Source: Novacetimonas maltaceti (lineage in GTDB: Bacteria; Pseudomonadota; Alphaproteobacteria; Acetobacterales; Acetobacteraceae). From it: DNA of 64,000 nt. The notes beneath the pieces are model-generated. The model had not been told where the DNA came from. It did not search any database and saw only the letters and a list, made by a program, of their open reading frames with translations. The position numbers were made by a program, and so were the translations under genes. Shown here piece after piece: positions 50,877 through 60,868 of this stretch. The stretch's first letter is position 1, and the number at the start of each line of letters is the position of its first letter. The stretch lies in assembly GCF_002906255.1 (NCBI RefSeq), contig NZ_POTC01000007.1:37562-101561 (forward strand), in the 5' to 3' direction.

Positions 50877-51539
50877 TCAGGCGGTCAGGCGGAATGTCAG
50901 GTTGTAGCGCACATCCCCGCACAGCGGATGCTGCGCATGTGGCACGGGGGCGATCCCGTGCCATACCAGCCGTGACGGGCCACCCCACACCACGACATCG
51001 CCATTGCGCACCACGATGCGCCTTACGGGGGCCGATCGCGTCATGCCGCCCCACAGGAACACCGCCGATACGCCGAGCGAGATGGAAACGATGGGCGCAT
51101 CACGCCGCTCGTCACGGTCCTGGTGCAGCCCCATCCGGTCCCCCGGGCCATAGCGGTTGATCAGGCCAGAATCCGGCGTGAATCCGTCATAGCCCGCCTT
51201 TCGCGCACATTCTTCCGCAATGTCCTGCAGCATGCCGGGCATTGGTGGCCAGGGCCGGCCCGTGCGGGGATCGTGCGTTTCATACCGGTATCCCGCCGCA
51301 TCACTGACCCAGACACGCGCGCCACACCCGCTCATGCCCACCGACATGCGCCCCCCACCGGGCGTCGTCATGTGTCGCAACGGGGCGCGGCGCACGATGT
51401 CATCAATGGCCGACAGCAGGTCCACCGCCCGCGCACGGACAAGCCCCGGCAGCACGACCGCGCCGGGACCAAGGATTTCCGGCGTCCCGCGTCCCCGATC
51501 CGGCGGTTCTTCCATGTTGAACAGCGTGCCCTGCGTCAC
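50877..51539 (-). CDS. alkB: AlkB-family DNA repair dioxygenase
   Basis: An iron- and 2-oxoglutarate-dependent dioxygenase that removes alkyl groups from DNA bases. The product is 220 aa. The iron ligands are His and Asp in GLHQDRDE (about residues 138-145) and His in LVWHGIAP. The 2-oxoglutarate arginines are in RYNLTFRLT. Chosen start GTG; an ATG (MEEPPDRG) at 51515 is possible. Convergent with eda without an evident terminator, and divergent from the MFS gene. Confidence 0.93.
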   Translation of the reverse strand: MTQGTLFNMEEPPDRGRGTPEILGPGAVVLPGLVRARAVDLLSAIDDIVRRAPLRHMTTPGGGRMSVGMSGCGARVWVSDAAGYRYETHDPRTGRPWPPMPGMLQDIAEECARKAGYDGFTPDSGLINRYGPGDRMGLHQDRDERRDAPIVSISLGVSAVFLWGGMTRSAPVRRIVVRNGDVVVWGGPSRLVWHGIAPVPHAQHPLCGDVRYNLTFRLTA

Positions 51540-51755
51540 GGATGAGGTCTCCCCTGAAAAAGGCGATCATGACATGTGCATACATCCGATCCTCGCCATG
51601 TCGTTTGCCCGGATGCCATATTTATTCGAAGGAGCGGGACAACAGACCATACCCTTCGGCCGCGACGCCTGACGATGCGGGAACCCGCCGACTTTCCAGG
51701 GCGCGAGCCGGGCGGATATATTGACCCCCGCCCTGTGGTGCATTCTACTTGCCAG

Positions 51756-52997
51756 ATGATGCCACTCCGTAATCATCGAGAAAAAATCGGCGTCCTTGGC
51801 AACAGTAATTTCGTAATATTCCTCATCGCGACATTCCTATCCAATATGGGAAGTGCGCTGGTCCCGGTCGCACTGTCTTTCGCCCTGTTCGCCAGGGGAG
51901 CGGGGACAGCGGGCGTAAGCGCGGTGCTCTGTGCCGAGGCCCTTGCCATGGCACTGCCGCTGCTGTTGGGAGGCGTTCTTGCGGACCGGCATCCACCTCG
52001 CCGCATCATGGTGGCCGCAGACCTGATGCGGGCTCTGACACAGGGCGTGCTTGCCTTGCTGCTGTTCGCGCCGTCCCTGTCATATGTCGCGGTCATTCCA
52101 CTTTCCGTGCTCCTTGGGCTTGGCAATGCGCTGGACGTCCCCGGTCGCAACCGACTGCTGACCCAGATCGTGCCGCCCACCCTGCTGCCCGGCGCCAACT
52201 CAATGGTCATGATGGCAATCTCCTTTGCGGGGCTTCTGGGTCCGGCCATCGGCGGGTTACTTGTTGCCAGTACCGGCGCGGGATGGGCGGTTGCGCTGGA
52301 CGCGCTCAGCTATCTGGCCAATGCGGGCCTGCTGCTGGCATTGGCGCCCAAAGAGGGATGTTCAACCGGGGAAGGCAGCGGACCGGGCATGCTGACGGCC
52401 CTGTGCGAAGGATGGACGGCATTTGCCAGCAGGCGGTGGCTGTGGATGATGGTCTGCCTGTTTGCTGTGATGCAGACGCTATCATGGGCGCCTGCGGAAA
52501 TCCTCGGCGCGTCGATTTTTTCCCGACGCGCGCATGGTGCTCCACACTGGGGAGTCCTTCTCTCAGCAATGGGCACTGGCGCTACGGCTGGCGCCCTGAT
52601 GGCTCTGCGTTTTCAGCCAAGGCGGCCCCTGCGCGCAGTCCTGTTGTGGCTGCTGGTCTATCCGCTGACCCCGGCATGTCTGGCGGGTTCGTGGCCATTC
52701 TGGGCGCAGGTGCTCTGCTTTTTCCTCGGTGGGATCGAGATGGCGCATGTCAACATCGTCTGGGAAAGCACGCTTCAGCGCGCCATCCCGCCTGAGATGC
52801 TTTCACGTGTGTCCGCGTATGACGCCCTGGGGTCGTTTTGCCTGATGCCCATGGGGTATGTCCTGGCAGGTCCGATGGCCCTGACCTTTGGGACAGCCGG
52901 GACATTGTGGCTGGGCGCTGCTGCCGTGATGATGTCCATCATGGTTCCGCTGCTGTTTGGCAAAGTGGACAGCGTCGTACTGGCGGACTCCCCGTAA
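51756..52997 (+). CDS. MFS transporter, EntS-like drug/siderophore exporter type
   Basis: A 413 aa inner-membrane protein with about 12 hydrophobic helices, the MFS motif GGVLADRHPPRRIM between helices 2 and 3 and a long linker with basic residues. Its layout is that of the MFS_3 group (macrolide or enterobactin exporters). The substrate is unknown. The start is one of two adjacent ATGs (51756, 51759); neither has a good ribosome site. The first 120 bases are less GC-rich than neighbours. Divergent from alkB. Confidence 0.85.
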   Translation: MMPLRNHREKIGVLGNSNFVIFLIATFLSNMGSALVPVALSFALFARGAGTAGVSAVLCAEALAMALPLLLGGVLADRHPPRRIMVAADLMRALTQGVLALLLFAPSLSYVAVIPLSVLLGLGNALDVPGRNRLLTQIVPPTLLPGANSMVMMAISFAGLLGPAIGGLLVASTGAGWAVALDALSYLANAGLLLALAPKEGCSTGEGSGPGMLTALCEGWTAFASRRWLWMMVCLFAVMQTLSWAPAEILGASIFSRRAHGAPHWGVLLSAMGTGATAGALMALRFQPRRPLRAVLLWLLVYPLTPACLAGSWPFWAQVLCFFLGGIEMAHVNIVWESTLQRAIPPEMLSRVSAYDALGSFCLMPMGYVLAGPMALTFGTAGTLWLGAAAVMMSIMVPLLFGKVDSVVLADSP

Positions 52998-53050
52998 GCT
53001 GGGATCCGGTCATATGACCGCCCGGAAATTTCGATGGCCGCCGCCATGAA

Positions 53051-53079
53051 AAAAGGCCACCCGCGAAGGATGGCCTTTT
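53051..53079 (-). terminator. terminator after the DUF2076 gene
   Basis: Arms AAAAGGCCA / TGGCCTTTT with loop CCCGCGAAGGA. On the DUF2076 strand it ends in TTTTTT. It may also serve the convergent MFS gene. Confidence 0.75.
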
Positions 53080-53106
53080 CACCGTTACGAAAAACCGGAC
53101 GGGCGA

Positions 53107-53910
53107 TCAGAAGCTGTTGTCGTCGCCTGCGTCGAACCCGCCACCATCGTCAAAGCCACCCGCATCGCCGCCACCAGCGTCCCCGCCGGCGTCAAAGCCC
53201 TGGTCGGCGGTCGTGCCGCTGCCCGCAAACGGATCGGCACCGGCGCCCGCGCCGGAATCGCCATAGTTGTTGTTGATGATGGTCTCCCCACCACCTGCGG
53301 GCATGCCCGCGCCAAAGCCTGCGCCATCGCTGTCATGATGGCCACTGAACAGGCCCGTCAGGGCGTTGCCCACCATCATGCCACCGGCAACACCCGCCGC
53401 CGTCGTCAGGGCGGAACCAAGGAAGCCCGACCCGCGCTGCGGGAACATGCCCGGCTGCATCCCCGGCGGATAGACCGGCTGCGGCGGGGCGGACGGTGCG
53501 GCACCCGCGCCCCAGCCCGGCGGCGGCGCGGCGGGGCGGGGTGCGGACTGTTGTGCCGCGCCGCCACCGAACATGCCGCTGAAGAACCCGCCCGAACGTG
53601 CGGGCTGGGGGGCGGCCTGCGGCTGTGCCTGCTGCTGTGCCGTGGCAAGCTGCTGCTGCGCCTGCTGCAGTTCCCACTGCAACTGGCGGATGCGGTTCTG
53701 CGCCTCCGCCAGGGCGGCTTCCTGCACCACGGCCATCTGGGTGACGCGATAGCGCGCCTCGGGGTATTTCTGGAACATCTCCCCGATATACTGGTCGGCC
53801 TGCGGGTCGATCGGCGGCAGCGAGGACGCCGTCTGCGGCACGCTGCCCGTGCTTGCGCCACTGACACGGGCGAAGAACTGTGCGATCAGATCGCGTTCCT
53901 GAGTATTCAT
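53107..53910 (-). CDS. DUF2076 domain protein
   Basis: A 267 aa protein of the DUF2076 family: MNTQERDLIAQFFARVS and YIGEMFQKYPEARYRVTQMAVVQEAALAEAQNRI at the start are the family core. A glutamine-rich coiled coil (LQWELQQAQQQLATAQQQ, about 78-96) follows, then a proline/glycine-rich region with a hydrophobic glycine-zipper patch (TTAAGVAGGMMVGNALTGLF, about 165-184). The tail is glycine/aspartate-rich, ending FDAGDDNSF. No catalytic motif. Function is unknown in the family; a periplasmic or envelope role has been suggested, but no signal peptide is evident here. Confidence 0.85.
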   Translation of the reverse strand: MNTQERDLIAQFFARVSGASTGSVPQTASSLPPIDPQADQYIGEMFQKYPEARYRVTQMAVVQEAALAEAQNRIRQLQWELQQAQQQLATAQQQAQPQAAPQPARSGGFFSGMFGGGAAQQSAPRPAAPPPGWGAGAAPSAPPQPVYPPGMQPGMFPQRGSGFLGSALTTAAGVAGGMMVGNALTGLFSGHHDSDGAGFGAGMPAGGGETIINNNYGDSGAGAGADPFAGSGTTADQGFDAGGDAGGGDAGGFDDGGGFDAGDDNSF

Positions 53911-54122
53911 CGTAATTCCATCCTGCTCCACACAAGGAAACTGACCCAGCCACCAATCATGTGGCGCGCGGTGCGCCAATGCGCAAGACCCCACGCCATG
54001 CAGGCAACGGACAGCCACACGGCACGCCCCGCCTTTCGGTCGGGACGACATAACGGTATGCTGTTCGCAGCAATTGCGCCAGATGGCGCAGACCCGTCCC
54101 CGTTCAACGGAGCATCCTGTTC

Positions 54123-55010
54123 ATGGACCCGGCCCCCGTGCCCCGATCATCCCGTACGCGCCCCCTGTCGTTCCAGGGGCTTATCCTGAAACTGCACCAG
54201 TTCTGGTCCGAACAGGGCTGCGCCATCCTCCAGCCCTATGATACGGAAGTTGGCGCAGGCACGCTGTCGCCGCATACCACGCTGCGCGCGCTGGGCCCGC
54301 GCCCGTGGAAGGCGGCGTATGTGCAGCCCTGCCGCCGCCCGTCGGACGGGCGTTACGGGGAAAACCCCAACCGCCTGCAGCATTACTACCAGTATCAGGT
54401 CCTGCTGAAGCCCACGCCCGAAGACAGCCAGAAGCTGCTGCTTGACAGTTATCGCGCCATCGGGATCGATCCGATGGAACATGACATCCGCTTTGTCGAG
54501 GATGACTGGGAAAACCCGACCATCGGGGCATGGGGACTGGGCTGGGAGGTCTGGTGCGACGGGATGGAGGTGACGCAGTTCACCTATTTCCAGCAGGTCG
54601 GCGGCATCCCCACCGTCATGCCGTCCACGGAACTGACCTACGGGCTCGAACGCCTTGCGATGTACGTGCAGGGGATCGAGAACGTCTATGACCTCGACTT
54701 CAATGGCCACGGCCTGACCTATGGCGATGTGTTCCTGCGCGCCGAACGCGATTATTCGCGCCATAATTTCGAGGCCGCGGACGTGGAAATGCTCCACCGC
54801 CATTTCATCGACGCGGAACGCGAATCCACGGCCCTTGCCGAGCTTGGCCTGGCGCAGCCCGCCTATGACCAGTGCCTGAAGGCCAGCCACCTGTTCAACC
54901 TCCTCGATGCGCGCGGCGTCATCAGCGTCAGCGAACGCGCCTCGTATATCGGCCGCGTGCGCGCGCTTGCGAAGCGATGCTGCGAAGCCTGGCTGGCGGG
55001 CGAAGGATAA
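54123..55010 (+). CDS. glyQ: glycyl-tRNA synthetase alpha subunit
   Basis: The aminoacylation subunit of the tetrameric bacterial GlyRS, 295 aa. It contains [73 protein letters not shown] and [22 protein letters not shown], all highly conserved. The N-terminus has a 15-residue extension ([13 protein letters not shown]) not usual in the family. ACGGAG stands ten bases before the ATG. glyS begins seven bases after its stop. Confidence 0.97.
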   Translation: MDPAPVPRSSRTRPLSFQGLILKLHQFWSEQGCAILQPYDTEVGAGTLSPHTTLRALGPRPWKAAYVQPCRRPSDGRYGENPNRLQHYYQYQVLLKPTPEDSQKLLLDSYRAIGIDPMEHDIRFVEDDWENPTIGAWGLGWEVWCDGMEVTQFTYFQQVGGIPTVMPSTELTYGLERLAMYVQGIENVYDLDFNGHGLTYGDVFLRAERDYSRHNFEAADVEMLHRHFIDAERESTALAELGLAQPAYDQCLKASHLFNLLDARGVISVSERASYIGRVRALAKRCCEAWLAGEG

Positions 55011-55017
55011 CAAGATC

Positions 55018-57078
55018 ATGCCCGAACTCCTGCTTGAACTCTTTTCCGAGGAAATCCCCGCCCGCATGCAGCAGCGCGCGGCGGAAGACCTGCAGCGCCT
55101 GCTGACGGAGGCGCTGTCCCCCCTCAACCCGTGCAATCCGCGCACCTTTGCCGGGCCACGGCGCATCGCCATTTCGCTCGACATTGATGCGACGGTGCCG
55201 GGCAGTACCGTCAACGAACGTGGCCCGCGCGAAAGCGCGCCGGAGAAGGCGCTGGCCGGTTTCATGCGCAAGCATGGGGTCGAACGCGACGCGCTGGTGC
55301 TGGAAAACGGGTTCTGGGTCCTGCGGCGCGAAGTACCCGCCGTGCAGGCCGCAACCCACATCACCGCCACCCTCCCCGCATTGCTGCGCCGCTTCCCGTG
55401 GCCCAAGTCGATGCGCTGGGGCGTGGGCAGCAGCTTCACATGGGTGCGCCCGCTGCGCCGGATCGCCTGCCTGCTCGACGGGCAGGTCGTGCCGTTCTCC
55501 CTGGCCGAAGGCGAGGATAACGGCCACGGCCTGGTGGCCGCCAACCTGACCGAGGGGCACCGCTTCACCGCGCCGGGCGCGTTTGCCGTAACCGGCACGC
55601 AGGACTGGCTATCGGGCCTGCGCGCGCGTCAGGTCGAACCCTGTGCCAAGGCCCGCCGCACCAGAATTGCCGAAGGTGTCGCCCGCCTTGCCGCCGAAGA
55701 AGGGCTGAGCGTCGTCTCCGACCCCGCCCTGATTGACGAGGTCGCGGGCCTGACGGAATGGCCGGTGCCGTTCCTGGGGCAGATCGACGATGAATTCATG
55801 ACCCTGCCGCCAGAGGTGATGCAGGTGTCGATGCGCGTCAACCAGCGTTATTTCGCGCTGCGCAACGCCGATGGCTCCGCCGCCCCGCGCTTTGCCTTCG
55901 TCGCGAACATGGAACCGTCTGACGGTGGTGCGCTGACGATCGCGGGCAACGAACGGGTGCTGCGCGCCCGCTTTGCCGATGCCCGGCATTTCTGGGACCT
56001 CGACCGCACCCACACGCTCGAAAGCCGCGTGGCGCAGCTTGACCGCATCGTCTTCCATGCCGCCCTTGGCAGCCAGGGGGAACGGGTGCGGCGCATCGTG
56101 CGGCTTGCCGGGCTGATCGCCCCCATGGTGGGCGCGGACCCGAAGCAGGCCGAACGCGCCGCCCTGCTGTGCAAGGCGGACCTGACGACCGGCATGGTCG
56201 GCGAATTCCCCGAACTTCAGGGCACGATGGGCGCCTATTACGCCCGCCATGATGGGGAGGACAGCGCGGTCGCCGATGCGATTGGCGAACATTACATGCC
56301 GCGCGGGCAGCATGACGGCGTGCCCCATGCGCCCGTCTCCATTGCCGTCGCACTCGCGGACAAGATCGACAGCCTTGTCGCATTCTTCGCGGCGGGGGAA
56401 AAGCCGGGCGGGTCGGGTGATCCGTACGCCCTGCGCCGCGCGGCCCTTGGCCTGATCCGCATCATTCGCGAAAACCACCTGCGTCTCGACCTTGCGGAAC
56501 TTTTCGTCATGGCGGCCCATGGCCTGCCCGAAAACCTGCGGCTGGCCCCGGACCTTGACCTGCTGCCGCAGTTCGTGGCCGAACGCCTGCGCGTGCAGTT
56601 GCGTAACGAGGGCGCGCGCCACGACATCCTGGCCGCCGTGTCGGTCGGCAATACCGACACCGACATCACCCGCCTGCTGGCGCGCAGCGACGCGCTGGCG
56701 GAAATGCTGGCGACGGAGGACGGGCGCAACCTGCTGGCGGCGACCCGGCGCGCGGCCAACATCCTGCGTATCGAGGACCGCAAGGACGGCCCCCACGAAG
56801 GCGCCCCCGACCCCGCCCTGTATGCACAGGATGAGGAACGCGCCCTTGCCGATGCGCTGGCGCATACGATCCCGGCGGTGGAAAACGCCATCAGCGAGGA
56901 ACGCTTCGCCGACGCCATGCGCGATGTCGCCCACCTGCGCCCCGTGCTGGACCGGTTTTTCGAGGACGTCACCGTCAATGCCGAAGACGCCGCCATACGT
57001 CGCAACCGCCTGCGCCTGCTGTCGGAACTGCGCCGCATGACCGTGCTGATCGCGGATTTCAGCCAGATCGAGGGCTGA
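55018..57078 (+). CDS. glyS: glycyl-tRNA synthetase beta subunit
   Basis: The tRNA-binding subunit, 686 aa. It starts MPELLLELFSEEIPARMQQRAAEDL, as in other GlyS proteins, with GAAGGA upstream in the glyQ stop region. Conserved blocks are FAGPRRIAISL, FPWPKSMRWG, EWPVPFLGQIDDEFMTLPPEVM, HARFWDLDRT-like RFADARHFWDLDRT and FPELQGTMGAYYARHDGED. The C-terminal anticodon-binding-like domain ends in LLSELRRMTVLIADFSQIEG. Paired with glyQ. Confidence 0.97.
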   Translation: MPELLLELFSEEIPARMQQRAAEDLQRLLTEALSPLNPCNPRTFAGPRRIAISLDIDATVPGSTVNERGPRESAPEKALAGFMRKHGVERDALVLENGFWVLRREVPAVQAATHITATLPALLRRFPWPKSMRWGVGSSFTWVRPLRRIACLLDGQVVPFSLAEGEDNGHGLVAANLTEGHRFTAPGAFAVTGTQDWLSGLRARQVEPCAKARRTRIAEGVARLAAEEGLSVVSDPALIDEVAGLTEWPVPFLGQIDDEFMTLPPEVMQVSMRVNQRYFALRNADGSAAPRFAFVANMEPSDGGALTIAGNERVLRARFADARHFWDLDRTHTLESRVAQLDRIVFHAALGSQGERVRRIVRLAGLIAPMVGADPKQAERAALLCKADLTTGMVGEFPELQGTMGAYYARHDGEDSAVADAIGEHYMPRGQHDGVPHAPVSIAVALADKIDSLVAFFAAGEKPGGSGDPYALRRAALGLIRIIRENHLRLDLAELFVMAAHGLPENLRLAPDLDLLPQFVAERLRVQLRNEGARHDILAAVSVGNTDTDITRLLARSDALAEMLATEDGRNLLAATRRAANILRIEDRKDGPHEGAPDPALYAQDEERALADALAHTIPAVENAISEERFADAMRDVAHLRPVLDRFFEDVTVNAEDAAIRRNRLRLLSELRRMTVLIADFSQIEG

Positions 57079-57084
57079 TCCCAC

Positions 57085-57110
57085 GCCCCCGTTGCCATGT
57101 GCGCGGGGGC
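57085..57110. terminator. hairpin after glyS
   Basis: Arms GCCCCCG and CGGGGGC around a 12-base loop, seven bases after the glyS stop, without a T-run. It stands directly before the family 2 repeat. Termination is a guess. Confidence 0.4.
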
Positions 57111-57118
57111 GGCTATCT

Positions 57119-57173
57119 CAGGGGCTTTGCCCCTGAAACCCCACCAAAGGGTATTACCCTTTGGAAACCATGA
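57119..57173 (+). repeat. palindromic intergenic repeat family 2, copy 2
   Basis: Stem 1 is CAGGGGC TTT GCCCCTG (57119-57135). Stem 2 is CCAAAGGGT ATT ACCCTTTGG (57144-57164), perfect. AAACC joins the hairpins and AAACCATGA follows. Compared with copy 1, stem 2 has A-T for G-T and T-A for C-G, changes that keep pairing. Lies between convergent genes glyS and DUF3293. Confidence 0.8.
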
Positions 57174-57280
57174 TTTCCTGACAGATCAGGGTGCAGGAAG
57201 CGCGCTCCTTGCCGGGTCCGGGCAGCGCCCGGATGCACCATGCACGTAATCACGTCGCACACTCAGAAACCTGGCTGTCC

Positions 57281-57673
57281 CTACGCCAGATAGACAAGCC
57301 GCGCCACCTGCCCGCGCCGCACGACCACCACCGCGTTCTGCCGATACCGCCGGGCAAGACGCAGCGCCGGGGCAAGGTCCATTTCCACCGCATAAAGCGG
57401 TTCGGACCATCGGCCCAGTCGCCCTTCACCCAGATGGTGGGGCACATGGCGCAGGTCGCGGGCCAGGCGCGCCATCATGCGGGCATTCCACCCATCCAGC
57501 CGCCGCCGCCCGCCGGGATTGCACGCACTCAGCATCACGACCGTCCCCCGCCGGGGCAGGCCTGCATCATCAGGGCGCTGCCCCACCCGGACAACCGGCA
57601 GCGGGTCCGCGTGATAGGTGCTGAGGCGATAGGAACGGCGGGTGGCGGCAGAGGAAGGCAGGATGCCGCTCAT
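57281..57673 (-). CDS. DUF3293 domain protein
   Basis: A 130 aa cytoplasmic protein. The DUF3293 layout is visible as YRLSTYHADPLPVVRVG, then VVMLSACNPGGRRRLDGWNARMMARL and LARRYRQNAVVVVRRGQVARLVYL. The family has no known function. Its ATG overlaps the rodA stop (ATGA), so it is the last gene of the mre-rod operon. Whether it has anything to do with cell shape is not known. Confidence 0.8.
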   Translation of the reverse strand: MSGILPSSAATRRSYRLSTYHADPLPVVRVGQRPDDAGLPRRGTVVMLSACNPGGRRRLDGWNARMMARLARDLRHVPHHLGEGRLGRWSEPLYAVEMDLAPALRLARRYRQNAVVVVRRGQVARLVYLA

Positions 57674-58824
57674 GTATCCTTGTCCGTCGTTTCACCAAAG
57701 GTGGAGTTGCGATGCACCCATGCCGAAAGCAGCAGCCCGAAGCCGAACATCACCATCAGCATCGCCGACCCGCCATAGGAAATCAGCGGCAGCGGCACGC
57801 CGCCCACCGGGATCGCCCCCATCACCATCGACAGGTTGACCGCGCAGTAGAGAAAGAAATTCATGCTGATCCCCAGCCCCAGCAACCGCCCGAACTGGTT
57901 GCGGCTGCGGATCGCGATCAGCATGCCCCCCAGGATCATCACCAGCAGCAGTCCGATCACCGCCGCCCCCCCGACATACCCCCATTCCTCCGCGATCATG
58001 GTGAAGATGAAGTCGGTCTGCTTTTCAGGCAGGAAGTTGAGTTGCCCCTGCGTGCCATGCAGGTATCCCTGCCCCCACATCCCGCCAGACCCCAGCGCGA
58101 TCTTGGACTGGATGATGTTGTAGCCCGCGCCCAGCGGATCATTTTCAGGGTGCAGGAAGGTGATGACCCGCGCCTTCTGATAATCATGCAGGTGGTTGTA
58201 GGCGATCTTGGTCAGGAACGGCAGCGGCGCCGCCAGCAGCGCGATCTGCCACAGACGCATCCCGGCGGCGAAGAACAGGCTGGCCCCCACGGTCGCGATG
58301 ATGACCGCAGTCCCTAGGTTCGGCTCCTTCAGCACCAGCCCCACCGGGATCAGCACCATCAGCGCGGGCGGAAACAGGTAGAGCGGGTTGCCCATGTCAC
58401 GGTAGCTGATCTTGTGAAACCAGCTTGCCAGCACCAGCACCAGCGCGATCTTCGCCAGTTCGGACGGCTGGACCTGCAGGCCCCCGATCATCAGCCACCG
58501 CTCCGCCCCCTTGCCGACATGTCCCATGCGCAGCACCGCCACAAGCAGCAGCAGTGAAACGCCATAAAGCGGCCAGGCAAGGCGCACCAGCACGGTCGGG
58601 CTCATCAGCGCGACACCCAGCATCATCACCAGCCCGAAGCAGAAACGGATGGTCTGCGGTTCGGCAAACGGGCGTGACGTCCCGCCACCCGCGGAATACA
58701 GCGCCCCGTATCCCACCGCCGCCAGCAGGCAGATCAGCACGACATAGATCCAGTTGACCTGCCACAGCTTGGCAAGGATCTGGAAATTGGGTTCCGCCCG
58801 CAGCAGGCGTTTCTGGAAATTCAT
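57670..58824 (-). CDS. rodA: rod-shape glycosyltransferase RodA
   Basis: The SEDS-family peptidoglycan polymerase of the elongasome, 384 aa with about ten hydrophobic helices. Conserved blocks are QPSELAKIALVLVLASWFHK, LVLKEPNLGTAVIIATVGASLFFAAG, the ALGSGGMWGQGYLHGTQGQLNFLPEKQTDFIF stretch and IPVGGVPLPLISYGGSAMLM. The start MNFQKRLLRAEP is 72 bp after the mrdA stop. It works with MrdA (PBP2) encoded just upstream. Confidence 0.95.
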   Translation of the reverse strand: MNFQKRLLRAEPNFQILAKLWQVNWIYVVLICLLAAVGYGALYSAGGGTSRPFAEPQTIRFCFGLVMMLGVALMSPTVLVRLAWPLYGVSLLLLVAVLRMGHVGKGAERWLMIGGLQVQPSELAKIALVLVLASWFHKISYRDMGNPLYLFPPALMVLIPVGLVLKEPNLGTAVIIATVGASLFFAAGMRLWQIALLAAPLPFLTKIAYNHLHDYQKARVITFLHPENDPLGAGYNIIQSKIALGSGGMWGQGYLHGTQGQLNFLPEKQTDFIFTMIAEEWGYVGGAAVIGLLLVMILGGMLIAIRSRNQFGRLLGLGISMNFFLYCAVNLSMVMGAIPVGGVPLPLISYGGSAMLMVMFGFGLLLSAWVHRNSTFGETTDKDT

Positions 58825-58896
58825 GTCAGTCCCCCGGCAGGCATGGCCATCGCACGAGCGTATGCGATGGGCCACCCCACGCCAATGGCGCGATCG

Positions 58897-60822
58897 TTAT
58901 CCTTGGTCCACGTCCGCCTGCGCCACTTCCTGGCCCGGCGATTCCTTGTGGTTGACCGGATCGCGCATCAATGTGTCGGTCATGATATCACGCGCCAGCG
59001 GGGCCGCGACCTCCGCCCCGGCATTGCCGTGCTCCACCACCACGGCCGCCGCGTAACGCGGCGCGTCATAGGGGGCAAAGCAGATGAACAGCGCATGCGG
59101 GCGATATTCCCACGGCAGGTTGGCGGAATTGAAATGCCCGCTTTCACGCATCGCGCGCGATACGCGCCGCACCTGCGCCGACCCGGTCTTGCCCGCCATC
59201 TGCACGCCCGGAATGGCAAGGCGCGCCTTGGGCGCGGTGCCGCTTTCCTCGTTCACGACGGCATACATCCCCTCGCGGATCGCATTGAGGAAATGGTCGG
59301 GCATGTTTTCCATCGGCCCGGCATGGTCAAGCGCCGCCACATCGCCCAGTCGGCCACCGACCGCGCGCACCAGATGCGGCTGCACGTTGCGTCCGCTGGC
59401 AATGCGCGAGGCATAGGTCGCAAGCTGCAGCGGCGTGACCTGCATGAAGCCCTGCCCGATGCCGCTGACGATGGTGTCGCCCCCGTTCCAGTGATGCCCG
59501 TGCGCGCGCCGCCATTGCGGGGTCGGGATCAGCCCCTGGCGCACATGCGGCAGTTCGATGTCCAGCGGCGCGCCAAGCCCGAACTGGTGCGACGCCAGCG
59601 CGATCGGGTCCATGCCGGTGCGGCGCGCGACCTCGTAGAAAAAGACGTCGCAGGAGAATTTCAGCCCCTGCTTGAGCGTAAGCGACCCATGGCCATAGCG
59701 CGACCAGCAGTGAAAGCGCGTGCCACCGACATCGATATAGCCGGGACAGTTGATGCGGTCATTGGGCGACAGGGTGCCCGCGCGCAATGCCGCCATCGCC
59801 ACCGCCGGCTTGAAGGTGGAGCCGGGCGGATACAGGCCCGACACCGCCTTGTTGATCAGGGGCGTCTGGCTGTTGTTCGTCCATTCGATCCACTGCGCCT
59901 GGCTGACGCCGCTGTCGAACAGTGACGGGTCAAAGGAAGGATTGCTGACCATGGCCAGCACTTCGCCATTGCGGCAGTCCATGACGACGGCGCTGGCGGA
60001 CTGGTCGGCGATGCGGCCAAGCACCTGCTGCTGCAACCCGCTGTCGAGTGTCAGGGTGATCTCGTTGCCCGGCTGTCCCTCGTCACGGTCAAGCTCGGCC
60101 ATGATGCGGCCGACGGCGTTGACCTCCATCTCCACCGACCCGACCTGCCCGCGCAGCCCCTGGTCCTGCGTCTGCTCGATGCCCGAACGTCCCACGCGCA
60201 TCCCCGGCAGGGCGAGTTCCGCATCACGCGCCACGTCCTTTTCCGACGGAGGGGCCACATACCCCACCACATGCGCCAGCAGCGGGCCAAAGGGATAGAC
60301 CCGCGTCGTGCCCACATCGATCAGCACGCCCGGCAGCGACGGCATGTTGAGTTCCAGCCGCGCCATGTCATCCCACGACAGGAAGTCACGCAGCATGATG
60401 GGAATGAAGCGCCGCTTGTGCCGCAACTCGCGCTCGATCCGCGCGGTGTCGCGTGGCTCCATCGGGACAAGCTGGGCGAAGCGTTCCAGCGTGCCGGGCA
60501 GGTCGTTCGTCTCCTCAGCCAGCAGGAGCGCGCGCCAGTTCACCTTGTTCGCCGCGACCGCAATGCCGAAACGGTCGGTAATGCGCCCACGCGGCGGCGC
60601 AAAAAAGCGTTTGCTTAACCAATTGTTTTCCGCAAGCCGTGCATAATGGCTGCCATCACGAACCTGAAGGCCGTAAAGGCGTTGGGCCAGCGTGCCCAGC
60701 ACAGCCCCCTGCGCCGCCATCAACAGCAGCGCGCGACGCGTGAAAACACCCCGGGAAGGATTCTTGCCTTCCTCCGGGCGGGTCATCAGCCGCGTACCTG
60801 TTTTCTTAGTGCGAAACTTCAT
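58897..60822 (-). CDS. mrdA: penicillin-binding protein 2 (elongation transpeptidase)
   Basis: The class B PBP that crosslinks peptidoglycan along the side wall, 641 aa. A single N-terminal membrane helix lies near residues 30-50 (ALLLMAAQGAVLGTLAQRLYGLQV). The pedestal domain starts RFFAPPRGRITDRFG. The active-site serine is in PPGSTFKPA, then FSCDVFF (SxN-like) and AGKTGSAQ (KTG). Upstream gene mreD, downstream rodA. The start MKFRTKKTGTR is plausible; an inner ATG (MTRPEEGK) is also possible. Confidence 0.95.
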   Translation of the reverse strand: MKFRTKKTGTRLMTRPEEGKNPSRGVFTRRALLLMAAQGAVLGTLAQRLYGLQVRDGSHYARLAENNWLSKRFFAPPRGRITDRFGIAVAANKVNWRALLLAEETNDLPGTLERFAQLVPMEPRDTARIERELRHKRRFIPIMLRDFLSWDDMARLELNMPSLPGVLIDVGTTRVYPFGPLLAHVVGYVAPPSEKDVARDAELALPGMRVGRSGIEQTQDQGLRGQVGSVEMEVNAVGRIMAELDRDEGQPGNEITLTLDSGLQQQVLGRIADQSASAVVMDCRNGEVLAMVSNPSFDPSLFDSGVSQAQWIEWTNNSQTPLINKAVSGLYPPGSTFKPAVAMAALRAGTLSPNDRINCPGYIDVGGTRFHCWSRYGHGSLTLKQGLKFSCDVFFYEVARRTGMDPIALASHQFGLGAPLDIELPHVRQGLIPTPQWRRAHGHHWNGGDTIVSGIGQGFMQVTPLQLATYASRIASGRNVQPHLVRAVGGRLGDVAALDHAGPMENMPDHFLNAIREGMYAVVNEESGTAPKARLAIPGVQMAGKTGSAQVRRVSRAMRESGHFNSANLPWEYRPHALFICFAPYDAPRYAAAVVVEHGNAGAEVAAPLARDIMTDTLMRDPVNHKESPGQEVAQADVDQG

Positions 60823-60868
60823 TCACCCATCCGGGCAGATCGGAAGACGTCTGATCCATCAGCCCTGT

